From Sphingomonas adhaesiva (GTDB lineage Bacteria > Pseudomonadota > Alphaproteobacteria > Sphingomonadales > Sphingomonadaceae), in assembly GCF_036946125.1 (NCBI RefSeq), contig NZ_JAQIJT010000002.1, positions 2,168,001 to 2,232,000 on the forward strand: DNA of 64,000 nt. The letters run 5' to 3'. Of the stretch, positions 7,908 through 16,938 are shown one piece after another. The notes below the pieces were generated by a model. That model made no database searches. It had not been told where the DNA came from and saw only the letters and a list, made by a program, of their open reading frames with translations. How positions within the stretch are numbered: the stretch's first letter is position 1; every line of letters begins with the position of its first letter. The position numbers were made by a program, and so were the translations under genes.

Positions 7908-10900
7908 TTAGAACTTGACGCGCGCGCCCGCGATGAAGCGCCGCTCGAAGATGTTCTCGTTCAACACCTGGCTCGGGAAGGTGAGATAGAAGCGCTCGGT
8001 CTCGCCGGTCAGGTTGGAGGCCTGGCCGTACAGCGTCAGGAACGGCGTCACGTCATACGACACCGACGCATCGACGTAGTTGGTCGGCGCCTGATACTGC
8101 GCCAGCCCGCTGATGCCGCCGTAATCCGACGATGCCAGACGCTTCGAGCGGTAGTTGTACGCCACGCGCGCCTGGAAGCCGTATTGCTCGTACCACAGCG
8201 CCGCGTTCACCTGGTGCTTGGAATTGTCCTGGAACGGCTGCTTGTTGCCGGCCAGGTCGACACGGCCGGTCTCGCCCAGCGACAACGTGTAGTTGGCGTC
8301 GACGCCGAAGCCGCCGAACAGCCCGTTCACGCCGTAATCCGCCAGCGACTGCCGTGCCGAGGCCTCGATCCCCTTCAGCGTGCCGCCCTCGCCCTGGACC
8401 GCGGTGTTGGTCGGCACCACGCGCCGGATGACGCCGTCGTTGTCCGGGATGTCGGTGCGGTTGATCGTCGCATTGGCGATGAAGCTGTCGACCGAGATGT
8501 AGAAGGCGCCGACCGACACCAGGCTGGAACGCCCGGTGTAATATTCCAGGCTCGCCTCCACGTTGGTCGCGCGCCACGGATCGAGGTTCGGGTTGCCGCG
8601 CGAGTCCGCGGTGCTCGCCTCGAAGCGGTTGGGCTGGATCTGCGTGTTGATCGCATAATTGACGTTCAGGCCACCGCCCCATTGCAGGAAGTCGAGCAGC
8701 GTCATCGTGCGCGAGAAGGCGGCGCGCGCGCGAAGCTTCTGCGTGACGTCGAAGGCGACGTTCACCGACGGCAGGAAGTCGGTGAACTCGCGGTTCGTCA
8801 CGAAATCGCCCGCATCCACGCCCGACACGCCATAGGGCTGCGGCGCGCCGACGATGTTCTGCCGCACGTTCAGCCGGGTGTTGACCACCTGCAACCCGCC
8901 GTTGGCGCGGAACGCCATTCCCAGCAGCTCACCCTCGCCCGACACCTGGCCGTAGCCGGAGATCTGGCGCACGTTGACCGAGAAGCTGTCGGCCGGGTTC
9001 ACGTTGTTGCGGCTGCCCGGGTAGAACTTGTTCTGCCACGCCTCGCTGTCGTCCATCGCCTTGGGATCGAGCACGAAGATCGACGGCGTACCGGCGGCGG
9101 GCAGCTGATACTGGCGCACCAGCCCGGCGAAGACAGGATCGTTCGCCAGCCGGGTATAGCCCGCGGTATAGGCGTTGCCCTGCGCGTCCAGCACGCTGCA
9201 CTTGCTGTCGTTCAGGTTGACGTCGAACGCCTTCCACTTGACCAGGCAGCCGTTGGCCGGGTTCGCCGCATTGTCGCGGTTGCCGGCGTAGAAGGGCGAC
9301 ACGCGCTCGAAGGTGAACTGGTCGACGCTGCGCTCGCCGTAGCGCGCGCCGAAGGCGACCTTGACCTGGTCGTTGGCCTGCCACTCGGCATCGCCGCGCA
9401 GCGCCCACAGGTCGCCGTTCTGATAGACGTTGCCCTCCGACGAGATCGTCTTGAGACCGTAGCGCGACGGATCGCTCGCCTGCGCCAGGAAGGCCGGCGA
9501 GAAGCCGAACACCGGCGCGCCGCTGGAATAGTCGACCAGCGCCTTCTGGCTGTACGGCTGGTAGCCGTTCTGGTTGAAGCGCACGTCCCCGCCCAGCGAC
9601 GCGGGATAGTTGCCGACGCCGTTGTACGCCCATTGCGTGCCGTTGGTCAGGCTGAACTGGGTGTAGCTCTGGTCGCGGTTGCGATACGCCTTGCCGTAGA
9701 TGCCGCGCACCGTCGCCTTGAACGTGTCGCTGGGCGTCCAGTCGAGCTGCAGGTTGTAGTTCTGCGACTCGCTCCTGGTGCGGAACGTCTCCGAATAGCT
9801 GTCGAAATTGGGCAGGTCGTAGTTATAGGCCTGCACCGTGTTCAGGCTCAGGTCGCGGTTCACGTTGCTGCCCGCGCCGCCATCCACGCCGCGCGACACG
9901 GTCGCGCCGGTATCGGTCGACTTGGTCGGGATGAAGGGCGACGACTGCCAGTCGATCGCCTGCAACTGGAAGCCCGCGGTCCGCTCGAACTGGGTCTGGC
10001 GGGTGTAGAAGGCGTCCGCCGTCAGCCGCAGCGCATCGTTCACCTCGAACTGGAGCGAGGCGTTGGCGCCGAAGCGCTCGCGGTTGGTGACACGGTTCCA
10101 CGCGGTGTGCGACTGCGGCGTGATGAACGCATCGTTGGCGTCGCCATCGCCGTTCACGTCATAACCGACGATGCGGCCGTTCTCCGTGATGGGCGTGCCA
10201 CGCGACTGACCCGCGGGCAGCCCGACGCCGAAGTCGCGCTGGACGTTACCGTCGCCGTCCAGGTAGTTGCGCTCCTGCCGGGTGCGAACGCCGAAGTCCT
10301 GGATCCCGCGGAAGCTGTTGCCCAGCGTCAGGTCGCTGTACGCCGCCGACACCAGCACGCCGACGCGCTCGCCGCGGAACGAAAGCAGGCCGTTGGCGGA
10401 CGGGCTCCACTTCTTGGTGTTGTCGCCATACTGACCCTCCGCGGCCGCGGAGACGGTCAGCCCGTCCTTCAGGTCGAACGGACGCCGCGTCAGCAGGTCG
10501 ACGGTGCCCGACAGGCCCGCCTGCTGGAGCGAGGCGGTCGGCGACTTGAACACGGTCGCGCCGCTGAACAGCTGCGACGGGATGTCGGTGAAGTTCGGCT
10601 GCACCGTGGTCACCGAATTGGCGCCCAGGAACTGCTCGCCGTTCAGCAGCGTCGTCACCTGCGGCAGGCCGCGGATGTTGACCGCGCCGCCCTCGCCCGC
10701 GTCGCGGCGGATCTGCACGCCGGGGATGCGCTGCAGCGAGTCGGAGATGGTGACGTCGGGCAGCTTGCCGATGTCCTGTGCGCTGATCGCCTCGACCACG
10801 CTGTCGGCGTTGCGCTTCACCTCGATCGCGCGCGCCTGCGATGCGCGGATGCCGGTGACGACGATGTCTTCCGAGGTGTCGGCCTGCTGCGACGGCGCGG

Positions 10901-11054
10901 CCACCGCATCGGCGGGCGTCGCATTCACGTCGGGCGTGTTGCCGACCGGCGTCTGCGCCAGCGCGGCGGCGGGCAGCAGCCCGGCCACGATCACCACCGA
11001 CGATGCCGCTGCCAGCAGCTTCGAACGAACCAACGGCTCGCGACCGTAACGCAT
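7908..11054 (-). CDS. TonB-dependent receptor (Caulobacter type)
   Basis: Outer-membrane active transporter of 1048 residues, energised by TonB-ExbBD. Its signal peptide ends near ALAQ (about residue 35). A TonB-box-like EDIVVTG is at about 62, followed by a plug domain (KLPDVTISDSLQRIPGV, VNIRGL) and a long beta-barrel ending in ERRFIAGARVKF, with the terminal Phe expected of outer-membrane proteins. ATG 11054 was preferred to upstream starts because AGGGAGGGG lies just before it and the signal peptide starts there. The neighbouring GH3, ROK and halogenase genes suggest a plant- or algal-type oligosaccharide substrate. The exact ligand is not readable. Confidence 0.93.
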   Translation of the reverse strand: MRYGREPLVRSKLLAAASSVVIVAGLLPAAALAQTPVGNTPDVNATPADAVAAPSQQADTSEDIVVTGIRASQARAIEVKRNADSVVEAISAQDIGKLPDVTISDSLQRIPGVQIRRDAGEGGAVNIRGLPQVTTLLNGEQFLGANSVTTVQPNFTDIPSQLFSGATVFKSPTASLQQAGLSGTVDLLTRRPFDLKDGLTVSAAAEGQYGDNTKKWSPSANGLLSFRGERVGVLVSAAYSDLTLGNSFRGIQDFGVRTRQERNYLDGDGNVQRDFGVGLPAGQSRGTPITENGRIVGYDVNGDGDANDAFITPQSHTAWNRVTNRERFGANASLQFEVNDALRLTADAFYTRQTQFERTAGFQLQAIDWQSSPFIPTKSTDTGATVSRGVDGGAGSNVNRDLSLNTVQAYNYDLPNFDSYSETFRTRSESQNYNLQLDWTPSDTFKATVRGIYGKAYRNRDQSYTQFSLTNGTQWAYNGVGNYPASLGGDVRFNQNGYQPYSQKALVDYSSGAPVFGFSPAFLAQASDPSRYGLKTISSEGNVYQNGDLWALRGDAEWQANDQVKVAFGARYGERSVDQFTFERVSPFYAGNRDNAANPANGCLVKWKAFDVNLNDSKCSVLDAQGNAYTAGYTRLANDPVFAGLVRQYQLPAAGTPSIFVLDPKAMDDSEAWQNKFYPGSRNNVNPADSFSVNVRQISGYGQVSGEGELLGMAFRANGGLQVVNTRLNVRQNIVGAPQPYGVSGVDAGDFVTNREFTDFLPSVNVAFDVTQKLRARAAFSRTMTLLDFLQWGGGLNVNYAINTQIQPNRFEASTADSRGNPNLDPWRATNVEASLEYYTGRSSLVSVGAFYISVDSFIANATINRTDIPDNDGVIRRVVPTNTAVQGEGGTLKGIEASARQSLADYGVNGLFGGFGVDANYTLSLGETGRVDLAGNKQPFQDNSKHQVNAALWYEQYGFQARVAYNYRSKRLASSDYGGISGLAQYQAPTNYVDASVSYDVTPFLTLYGQASNLTGETERFYLTFPSQVLNENIFERRFIAGARVKF

Positions 11055-11193
11055 CGTAATCCCCTCCCTGTCGAACGTTCGGCCGCGGTTAGCGCTGGCG
11101 GAACCAGTAATCAATTTGATTTATTCATTCGATCGCACGTCTGTCAAGCGCTGTCACTTTCGGGCAACATCTCTGCGGACGGGGCAGTCGGGG
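11055..11193 (-). promoter_or_regulatory. Upstream region of the receptor with two AGCGCT boxes
   Basis: This 139-bp non-coding stretch has an AT-rich core (11107-11130) suitable for a promoter. It also contains two AGCGCT centres at 11091-11096 and 11147-11152 with partly symmetric flanks (GGTTAGCGCTGG and TCAAGCGCTGTCA). LacI/GalR-family operators often centre on such a hexamer. No LacI-type gene is in the window, so this is a weak inference. Confidence 0.3.
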
Positions 11194-11661
11194 TCAGTCG
11201 AGCGGCAGCGCGGTGGTCGACTTGATCTCCTGCATCGCGAAGGAGGAGCTGACGTCGTGGAGCGGCGCGACCTTCGTCAGCTTGCGATAGATGCGGTCGT
11301 AATCCGCGATGTCGCGCGCCACGATCTTCAGCAGATAATCTATGTCGCCGCTCATGCGATAGAATTCGACGACCTCCGGGATGCGCGACACGCCTTCCGC
11401 GAACGTCTGGAGCCAGTCGTCGCTGTGATGCGCGGTCCGCACCCCGACGATCACCGTCACCCCCAGCCCCAGCCGGTCGCGGTCGAGCACCGCGACGCGG
11501 CGCGCGATCACGCCGTCGCGCTCCAGCCGCTTGATCCGCTTCCAGCACGCGGTCTGCGACACCCCCGCCCGCTCGCCGATATCGGCGATCGCGACGGTCG
11601 CATCCTCCTGAAGGATCGCGAGGATACGCCGATCGATCGCATCGAGAACCAGTTTCTCCAC
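11194..11661 (-). CDS. Lrp/AsnC-family transcriptional regulator
   Basis: Feast/famine regulator of 155 residues. The N-terminal helix-turn-helix (about 8-55, DRRILAILQEDATVAIADIGERAGVS region) and the C-terminal RAM ligand-binding domain (VIVGVRT to SFAMQEIKSTTALPL) are both complete. The start is GTG at 11661. It is divergent from the DUF6356 gene and lies next to the receptor/peptidase/permease/aminotransferase series, so an amino acid released by that pathway is a reasonable effector. That regulatory link is inference. The C-terminal EIKSTTALPL is common to the Lrp subgroup that senses hydrophobic amino acids. Confidence 0.9.
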   Translation of the reverse strand: MEKLVLDAIDRRILAILQEDATVAIADIGERAGVSQTACWKRIKRLERDGVIARRVAVLDRDRLGLGVTVIVGVRTAHHSDDWLQTFAEGVSRIPEVVEFYRMSGDIDYLLKIVARDIADYDRIYRKLTKVAPLHDVSSSFAMQEIKSTTALPLD

Positions 11662-11777
11662 GACGCCCCCTTCATGGAACCTGCTTCACCGATATAGCCG
11701 CTTCGCCGCCGGATTGAGAACCCGTTTTCGCGTGCGGGCCGCTATCCTCCGTCCATCACCTCTCACGGAGCGCCACG

Positions 11778-11987
11778 ATGCTGAACCGCCTGTTCGTCGA
11801 CCATCCCCGCAGCGTCGGAGAGAGCTATGTCGCGCATCTGCTGGTCGCGACGCGGTTCGGCGTGACCATGATCGGGGCCGGGATCGCCTGCCTCGTCCAC
11901 GGGCTGGTGCCCGGGCTGTTCGCATCCACCGGCAGCCGCGCGATCGGCGACCTGCACCAGCGGATGGTCACGCACCGCCGCCGCTGA
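11778..11987 (+). CDS. DUF6356 small membrane protein
   Basis: Protein of 69 residues whose start MLNRLFVDHPRSVGESY and central GVTMIGAGIACLVHGLVPG match the DUF6356 family of sphingomonads. It has one or two hydrophobic segments (about 22-50) and a basic tail, so it probably sits in the inner membrane. CACGGAGCG precedes the ATG. Function is unknown. It is short but has strong family character. Confidence 0.8.
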   Translation: MLNRLFVDHPRSVGESYVAHLLVATRFGVTMIGAGIACLVHGLVPGLFASTGSRAIGDLHQRMVTHRRR

Positions 11988-12148
11988 CGCCCGCGCCGCG
12001 GAATAAATCATGCGCCGGAACGCGATCCGGCGCCATGAAACGAAAAGAATTCGCACCGCCCCGACCTATTGTGGCTGTGATCGGATCGCCTCCTGAGAAG
12101 GCGGACGCGCTCGCAGGGATACGCAGCCAGGTTATTTCGGGGGAAGAC

Positions 12149-15100
12149 ATGCGTCACGGTTTCACGATTTCGCTCCGCGCGGGGATGATGCTCACCACCG
12201 CCGGCGCCGCGATGCTCGCCGGCATCGCGCCCGCCATGGCGCAGACCGCCGCCGCGGCGCCCCCGGAAACCACGATCGCGTCGGGCAGTATCGAGGCTGC
12301 CGCCGCCGATGAGGGCAATGCGGACAAGGACATCATCGTCACCGGCTCGCGCATCCGCCGTGCCGCCACCGACACCACCACGCCGGTCGCCGTCATCGAC
12401 CCGCAGACGATCAGCGACCGCGGCTTCGTCAGCGTCGGCGACGCGCTGAACAACCAGCCCTCGCTCAACGCGCAACTCGCGCAGGCCAGCGGCAGCGGCA
12501 CGTCGAGCGGCAGCGGCATCAACGCACCGTCGCTGTTCGGCCTCGGCACGGGCCGCACGCTGACGCTGGTCAACGGCCGTCGCATGGTCACCACGTCGAG
12601 CGGGCTCGGCGATTCGCAGGTCGATGCGAACATCGTCCCCGTCGGGCTGCTCCAGCGGGTGGAGGTCGTGCAGGGCGGCGCCGCCGCGGTCTACGGCTCC
12701 GATGCGATCGCCGGCGTCGTGAACTACATCCTGCGGAAGGACTTTCAGGGCGTGGAGGGCGACGTCCAGGGCGGCGTGACCGAGCGCGGCGACCGCCCGA
12801 CCTACAGCGCCCGCCTGACCGCGGGGCACAATTTCGGCGACGGTCGCGGCAACATCGCCGCCAACGTCGAATGGTCGAGGGTCGCGGCCCTCGCCTACGA
12901 CACGCGTCCGCGCACCCAGCTGGGCCGCCTGACCGTGCCCAACAGCGCCAACACCTCGTCGACCGACGGCATCCCCTCCACGCGCGAGATCTTCGACGCG
13001 CGCTTCTGGGAGTTCAACGCCGACGGCGTGATCTTCACCACGCCGGCCCCGGTGTCGCGCTTCCTGCTGGGGCGCCAGTTCCAGCCCGACGGCAGCATCG
13101 CGAACTTCAACCTCGGCACGCAATACGGCGTCCCCTTCGCCGCGGGCGGCGACGGCTTCCCCTATGCGAAGCTGGTCGGCACGCTGCGCACCGGGGTGGA
13201 GCGCGTCACCGCCAACGTGCTGGGGCATTACGACCTGACCGACGGCGTCACGCTGTCGACCGAGCTGCTGTACGCGCGCACCGACGCGACCGAGGGGTTG
13301 CAGGTCCGCTCCAACACGATCCTGGGATCGAGCGCGCTGGGCACCGGCCCGATCGCCTTCACCCGCACCAATCCGTACCTGACCGCCGGCGCGGTCACCG
13401 CGCTCAGCGCGCTGTCGCCGACCTTCGCCGCGGGCGGGCCGCTGTTCCTGTCGAAGGTGTTCAACGACCTGACGCCGGACAACGACCAGACCTATCGCAC
13501 GGAGACGTACCGCGGGCTGCTGGCGCTGGACGGCCGGTTCGACGTCGCGGGGCGCCGCTTCGACTGGAGCGTCTCGGGCAGCTATGCGCGCGTCGACGGG
13601 CGGCAACAGGCATGGGGCGTCAATCTGGCGCGCTACAACAATGCCATCTCCGCCGCGCGCAACGCCTCGGGCGCGATCGTCTGCGGGATCAACGCCGATG
13701 CCGTCACCACCAACGACGACGCGGCCTGCGCGCCGATCAACCCGTTCGGCAACGGCAACGTGTCGCAGGCCGCGCGCGACTATGTCTCGGTCCGCACCGG
13801 CAACCGCTATCGCAACGAGCAGGTCGATCTGCTGGCCACGCTCAGCGGCGCGGTGCTGACGCTGCCCGCCGGCGACGTAAAGGTCGCCGCCGCCTATGAG
13901 CACCGCGACGAGACCGCGCGCTTCACCCCCTTCGCCGCGGACCAGTCCGGCATCCTCGGCACCGCGCCCGTGGTGCCGCAGCGCGGGCGCTACAATACCG
14001 ACGAGGTCTCCGGCGAAATCCTGGTCCCGCTGGTCGGCGGCGACGTCCGCCTGCCGCTGGTCAACGCGCTGGAGCTGTCGGGCGCCTATCGCTTCGTCAA
14101 CAATTCGGTCGTGGGCGACGAGCAAGTGTGGAACGTCGGCGCCCGGTGGGAGCCGGTCGAGGGGATCGGCCTGCGCGCCAACCGCAGCCGCAACTTCCGC
14201 GCGCCGACGCTGACGCAGCTGATCTCGCCGTCGGTGCAGAACCTGCAGGGCGGCAACCAGGATCCCTGCGATGCCGACCGCATTTCCGGCGGCCCCAATC
14301 CGACGCAGCGCCGCGCCGCCTGCCTCGCGCTGTTCCAGGCGAACCCGACCTATGGCACCGGCGGGCCCGGCGGCGCCGCGGTCGGCGCGTCGGCCGCCGA
14401 TCGCCTCGCCGCGTTCCAGAATTCGGGCGAGAATTTCAGCACCACGTTGGTCACGACCGGCGGCAACCGCGCGCTGCGCAACGAGGTGGCGAAGACCTGG
14501 ACCTACGGCGTCGTCGCGCAGCCGCGCTTCATCCCCGGCCTGACGATCACCGCCGACCGGATCGAGATCGATCTGACCGACGGCCTCGTCCCCTTCACGA
14601 CGCAGGATTTCGCCGCGGCGTGCTATGACGACGTCGCTCCGGCCGCCGGCGTGTGCGACGCGTTCACCCGCCTCTCCACCGCCACCACGGCCAGCCAGGC
14701 CGGATCGTTCGCGACCGGGCGCACCACGACGTTCAACGCGGGCATCATCCGCTATCGCGGCGAAACCTACGACATCAGCTACGTCCTGCCGCTCGGCGCC
14801 GATGCGGGCCGGGTGGAGTTCGAGGTGGCGGCCACCCACACCGGGTTGCTGACGAGCTCGCTGACGGGGGCGGTGTTCACCCGCTCCGACAATACCGCCA
14901 ACAGCCCGATCACCGGCGTGGCGCAGCCCGACTGGGCGGGCCGCTTCGACCTGCGCTACAGCAACGGGCCGTTCCGCTTCACCTACCAGGCCTTCTACCT
15001 CAGCCCGGTGCTGGCCGCGCCGAACGCGTCGATCGAGAACAACCCGAACCCGAACATCGCGGGCAACACGACGCACAGCATCTCGTTCGCCTATGACATC

Positions 15101-15223
15101 GGCACGTTCGCGTTCCGCTTCGGCGTCAACAACCTGACCGACAAGGAGCCGTCCTACCCGACGATCAGCTACGGCGACATCATCGGCCGCAGCTTCTTCG
15201 CCGGCGCGCGGTTCCGCTTCTGA
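12149..15223 (+). CDS. TonB-dependent receptor with plug domain, probable peptide uptake
   Basis: Outer-membrane receptor of 1024 residues. A signal peptide ends in APAMAQ, followed by a TonB-box-like DIIVTGSRI and a plug (TPVAVIDPQTISDRGF, LVNGRRM, VEVVQGGAAAVYGSDAIAG). The barrel ends IGRSFFAGARFRF. The ATG at 12149 has GGGGGA five bases upstream and opens the signal peptide. Its stop codon overlaps the start of the metallopeptidase gene by one base, so the two are translationally coupled. That coupling argues that the receptor imports a peptide or amino-acid conjugate processed by the following enzymes. The ligand itself is inference. Confidence 0.93.
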   Translation: MRHGFTISLRAGMMLTTAGAAMLAGIAPAMAQTAAAAPPETTIASGSIEAAAADEGNADKDIIVTGSRIRRAATDTTTPVAVIDPQTISDRGFVSVGDALNNQPSLNAQLAQASGSGTSSGSGINAPSLFGLGTGRTLTLVNGRRMVTTSSGLGDSQVDANIVPVGLLQRVEVVQGGAAAVYGSDAIAGVVNYILRKDFQGVEGDVQGGVTERGDRPTYSARLTAGHNFGDGRGNIAANVEWSRVAALAYDTRPRTQLGRLTVPNSANTSSTDGIPSTREIFDARFWEFNADGVIFTTPAPVSRFLLGRQFQPDGSIANFNLGTQYGVPFAAGGDGFPYAKLVGTLRTGVERVTANVLGHYDLTDGVTLSTELLYARTDATEGLQVRSNTILGSSALGTGPIAFTRTNPYLTAGAVTALSALSPTFAAGGPLFLSKVFNDLTPDNDQTYRTETYRGLLALDGRFDVAGRRFDWSVSGSYARVDGRQQAWGVNLARYNNAISAARNASGAIVCGINADAVTTNDDAACAPINPFGNGNVSQAARDYVSVRTGNRYRNEQVDLLATLSGAVLTLPAGDVKVAAAYEHRDETARFTPFAADQSGILGTAPVVPQRGRYNTDEVSGEILVPLVGGDVRLPLVNALELSGAYRFVNNSVVGDEQVWNVGARWEPVEGIGLRANRSRNFRAPTLTQLISPSVQNLQGGNQDPCDADRISGGPNPTQRRAACLALFQANPTYGTGGPGGAAVGASAADRLAAFQNSGENFSTTLVTTGGNRALRNEVAKTWTYGVVAQPRFIPGLTITADRIEIDLTDGLVPFTTQDFAAACYDDVAPAAGVCDAFTRLSTATTASQAGSFATGRTTTFNAGIIRYRGETYDISYVLPLGADAGRVEFEVAATHTGLLTSSLTGAVFTRSDNTANSPITGVAQPDWAGRFDLRYSNGPFRFTYQAFYLSPVLAAPNASIENNPNPNIAGNTTHSISFAYDIGTFAFRFGVNNLTDKEPSYPTISYGDIIGRSFFAGARFRF

Positions 15224-16938
15224 TGCCGGGCGCCGCGCTCCTCCTCGCGCTGGCCGCCCCCGCCGCGGCGCCGGCGGTGGAGATCGTGCTGGCGCCCCAT
15301 GCAGAGCGCGGTGCGATCGACCGTCTCACGGTGACGCTGCGCCTGCGCGGCGTCGCCGCGGCGGCGGGCGCCCCCGTGCTGCGGCTGCCGCTGGTGGCGA
15401 GCAACGTCGATACCGTCGCGCGCACGATCACCACGATCGCGGCGCGCGACGCGCGCGGTACGGTGACGCTGCGCCCCCGCGACGTCGACCTGCCGACCGC
15501 CGCCGCGCGCGATGCGGAGGCCGGCGGCCCCTCGCGCGAGTGGATCGCGGATCGCGCGATCGCCGGCCCGCTGACGGTCCGCTACGCCTTCCCCGTCGCC
15601 TCCGACCTGCCCGTGCGCGGGTCGGGCCCGCCCTTCGCCTTCCGCACCGATGACGGCGCGGTATCGGGCGCGGGCCACGTCTTCCTCGCGCTGCCGCCGG
15701 GCGACGCGGCCTATCGCACCACCATCGCCTGGGACCTGTCCGCGCTGCCGAAGGGCGCGCGCGGCGTCAGTTCGCTGGGCGAGGGGCGCCGCACCGCCGC
15801 CGAGCCGCTGACCGCCGGACAGATCCGCATGGGCTTCTTCATGGCCGGGCGCGTCGCCACCTGGCCCGCCACCCCGCCCGCGACCGGCTTCTTCTCCGCG
15901 CTTCAGGGCCGGCCGCCGTTCGACGGGATCGCGCTGATGCGCTGGACCGGCACGCTCTACGGCCATTACGCGCGCTTCTTCCGCCAGAAATCGCCCCCGC
16001 CCTACGGGGTCTTCATGCGCTTCAACCCGATCAACGCCGGCGGCGGGGTCGGGCTCTACCATTCCTTCGTCGCCACCTATGGCCGCCCCGGCGGCCCCGG
16101 CAGCGATCCCGCGGAGCTGCAATTCACGCTCGCGCATGAGATGTTCCACACCTTCCAGCCGTTCATCGAACGGCCCGCGGGTCTGGAATCGTCGTGGTTC
16201 GGCGAAGGACTGGCGACCCTCTACCAGCGCCGCCTGCCGCTGCGCTTCGGCATGGTGTCGCCCGCCTCCTTCCTGATCGATCTCAACACCCATGCCGGGC
16301 GCTATTACACCAGCGCGAAGGCGACCGCGCCGAACCGCGACATCGCCCCCAATTTCTGGCGCGACACCCGGCTTCGCACGCTGCCCTACGATCGCGGGAT
16401 GCTGTATTTCGCCGACCTCGACGACAGGCTGCGCAAGGCGTCCGGCGGCCGGCGCTCGCTCGACGACCTGATGTTCGCGATGCTGGCGCTGCGCGGTCCG
16501 ACGACCAACGCCGATTGGGAAGCGCTGCTGCGCCGCGACCTCGGCGACCGCGCCGTCACCGACTTCCGCGCCTTCCTGGACGGCGCGATGCCGCTGCCCG
16601 CCTCCGACGCGTTCGGCCCGTGCTTCCGCCGCGTGGCACGGCCGCTGCGCCGGTTCGAACCCGGCTTCGACGCCGCGATCCTCGCCACGCCGTCACGGAT
16701 CGTGACGGGCGTCGTCCCGGGCTCCGCCGCGGCACGCGCCGGATTGCGCGACGGCGACGCGATCGTGACATGGACGCCGCAGGACTATCTCCAGGGCGAG
16801 CAGACCGCATTGATGAAGCTGACGATCCGGCGCGACGATCGTGTCATCCCGCTCGAATACCTCCCCCGCGGCGAGACGGTCGACGCGTGGCAATGGGAAC
16901 GCGTCGCGGGCGTCCCCGACACGGCCTGCGCGCTGTGA
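15223..16938 (+). CDS. Secreted HExxH (gluzincin) metallopeptidase with C-terminal PDZ-like domain, M61-like
   Basis: Zinc peptidase of 571 residues with an N-terminal signal sequence rich in Ala. The catalytic motif HEMFH is at residues 305-309, and the third ligand Glu328 lies in GEGLATLY. The 18-residue spacing is the gluzincin pattern. The last about 100 residues (IVTGVVPGSAAARAGLRDGD) are PDZ-like, as in M61 glycyl aminopeptidases. The beta-rich N-terminal third also fits M61. It begins one base inside the receptor stop codon and probably trims imported peptides in the periplasm. An M1-like assignment is possible, but the PDZ part favours M61. Confidence 0.82.
   Translation: MPGAALLLALAAPAAAPAVEIVLAPHAERGAIDRLTVTLRLRGVAAAAGAPVLRLPLVASNVDTVARTITTIAARDARGTVTLRPRDVDLPTAAARDAEAGGPSREWIADRAIAGPLTVRYAFPVASDLPVRGSGPPFAFRTDDGAVSGAGHVFLALPPGDAAYRTTIAWDLSALPKGARGVSSLGEGRRTAAEPLTAGQIRMGFFMAGRVATWPATPPATGFFSALQGRPPFDGIALMRWTGTLYGHYARFFRQKSPPPYGVFMRFNPINAGGGVGLYHSFVATYGRPGGPGSDPAELQFTLAHEMFHTFQPFIERPAGLESSWFGEGLATLYQRRLPLRFGMVSPASFLIDLNTHAGRYYTSAKATAPNRDIAPNFWRDTRLRTLPYDRGMLYFADLDDRLRKASGGRRSLDDLMFAMLALRGPTTNADWEALLRRDLGDRAVTDFRAFLDGAMPLPASDAFGPCFRRVARPLRRFEPGFDAAILATPSRIVTGVVPGSAAARAGLRDGDAIVTWTPQDYLQGEQTALMKLTIRRDDRVIPLEYLPRGETVDAWQWERVAGVPDTACAL

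Noticed and set aside
8184..11225. Very long open frame antisense to the first receptor, about 1000 codons
   Set aside because: The minus strand encodes a clear TonB-dependent receptor; the antisense translation is rich in Arg, Ala and Val with no fold or motif. High GC keeps such frames open.
12871..13899. Second-frame open reading inside the second receptor
   Set aside because: It is Arg/Ala-rich and lies within the receptor barrel, where the receptor frame is continuous.
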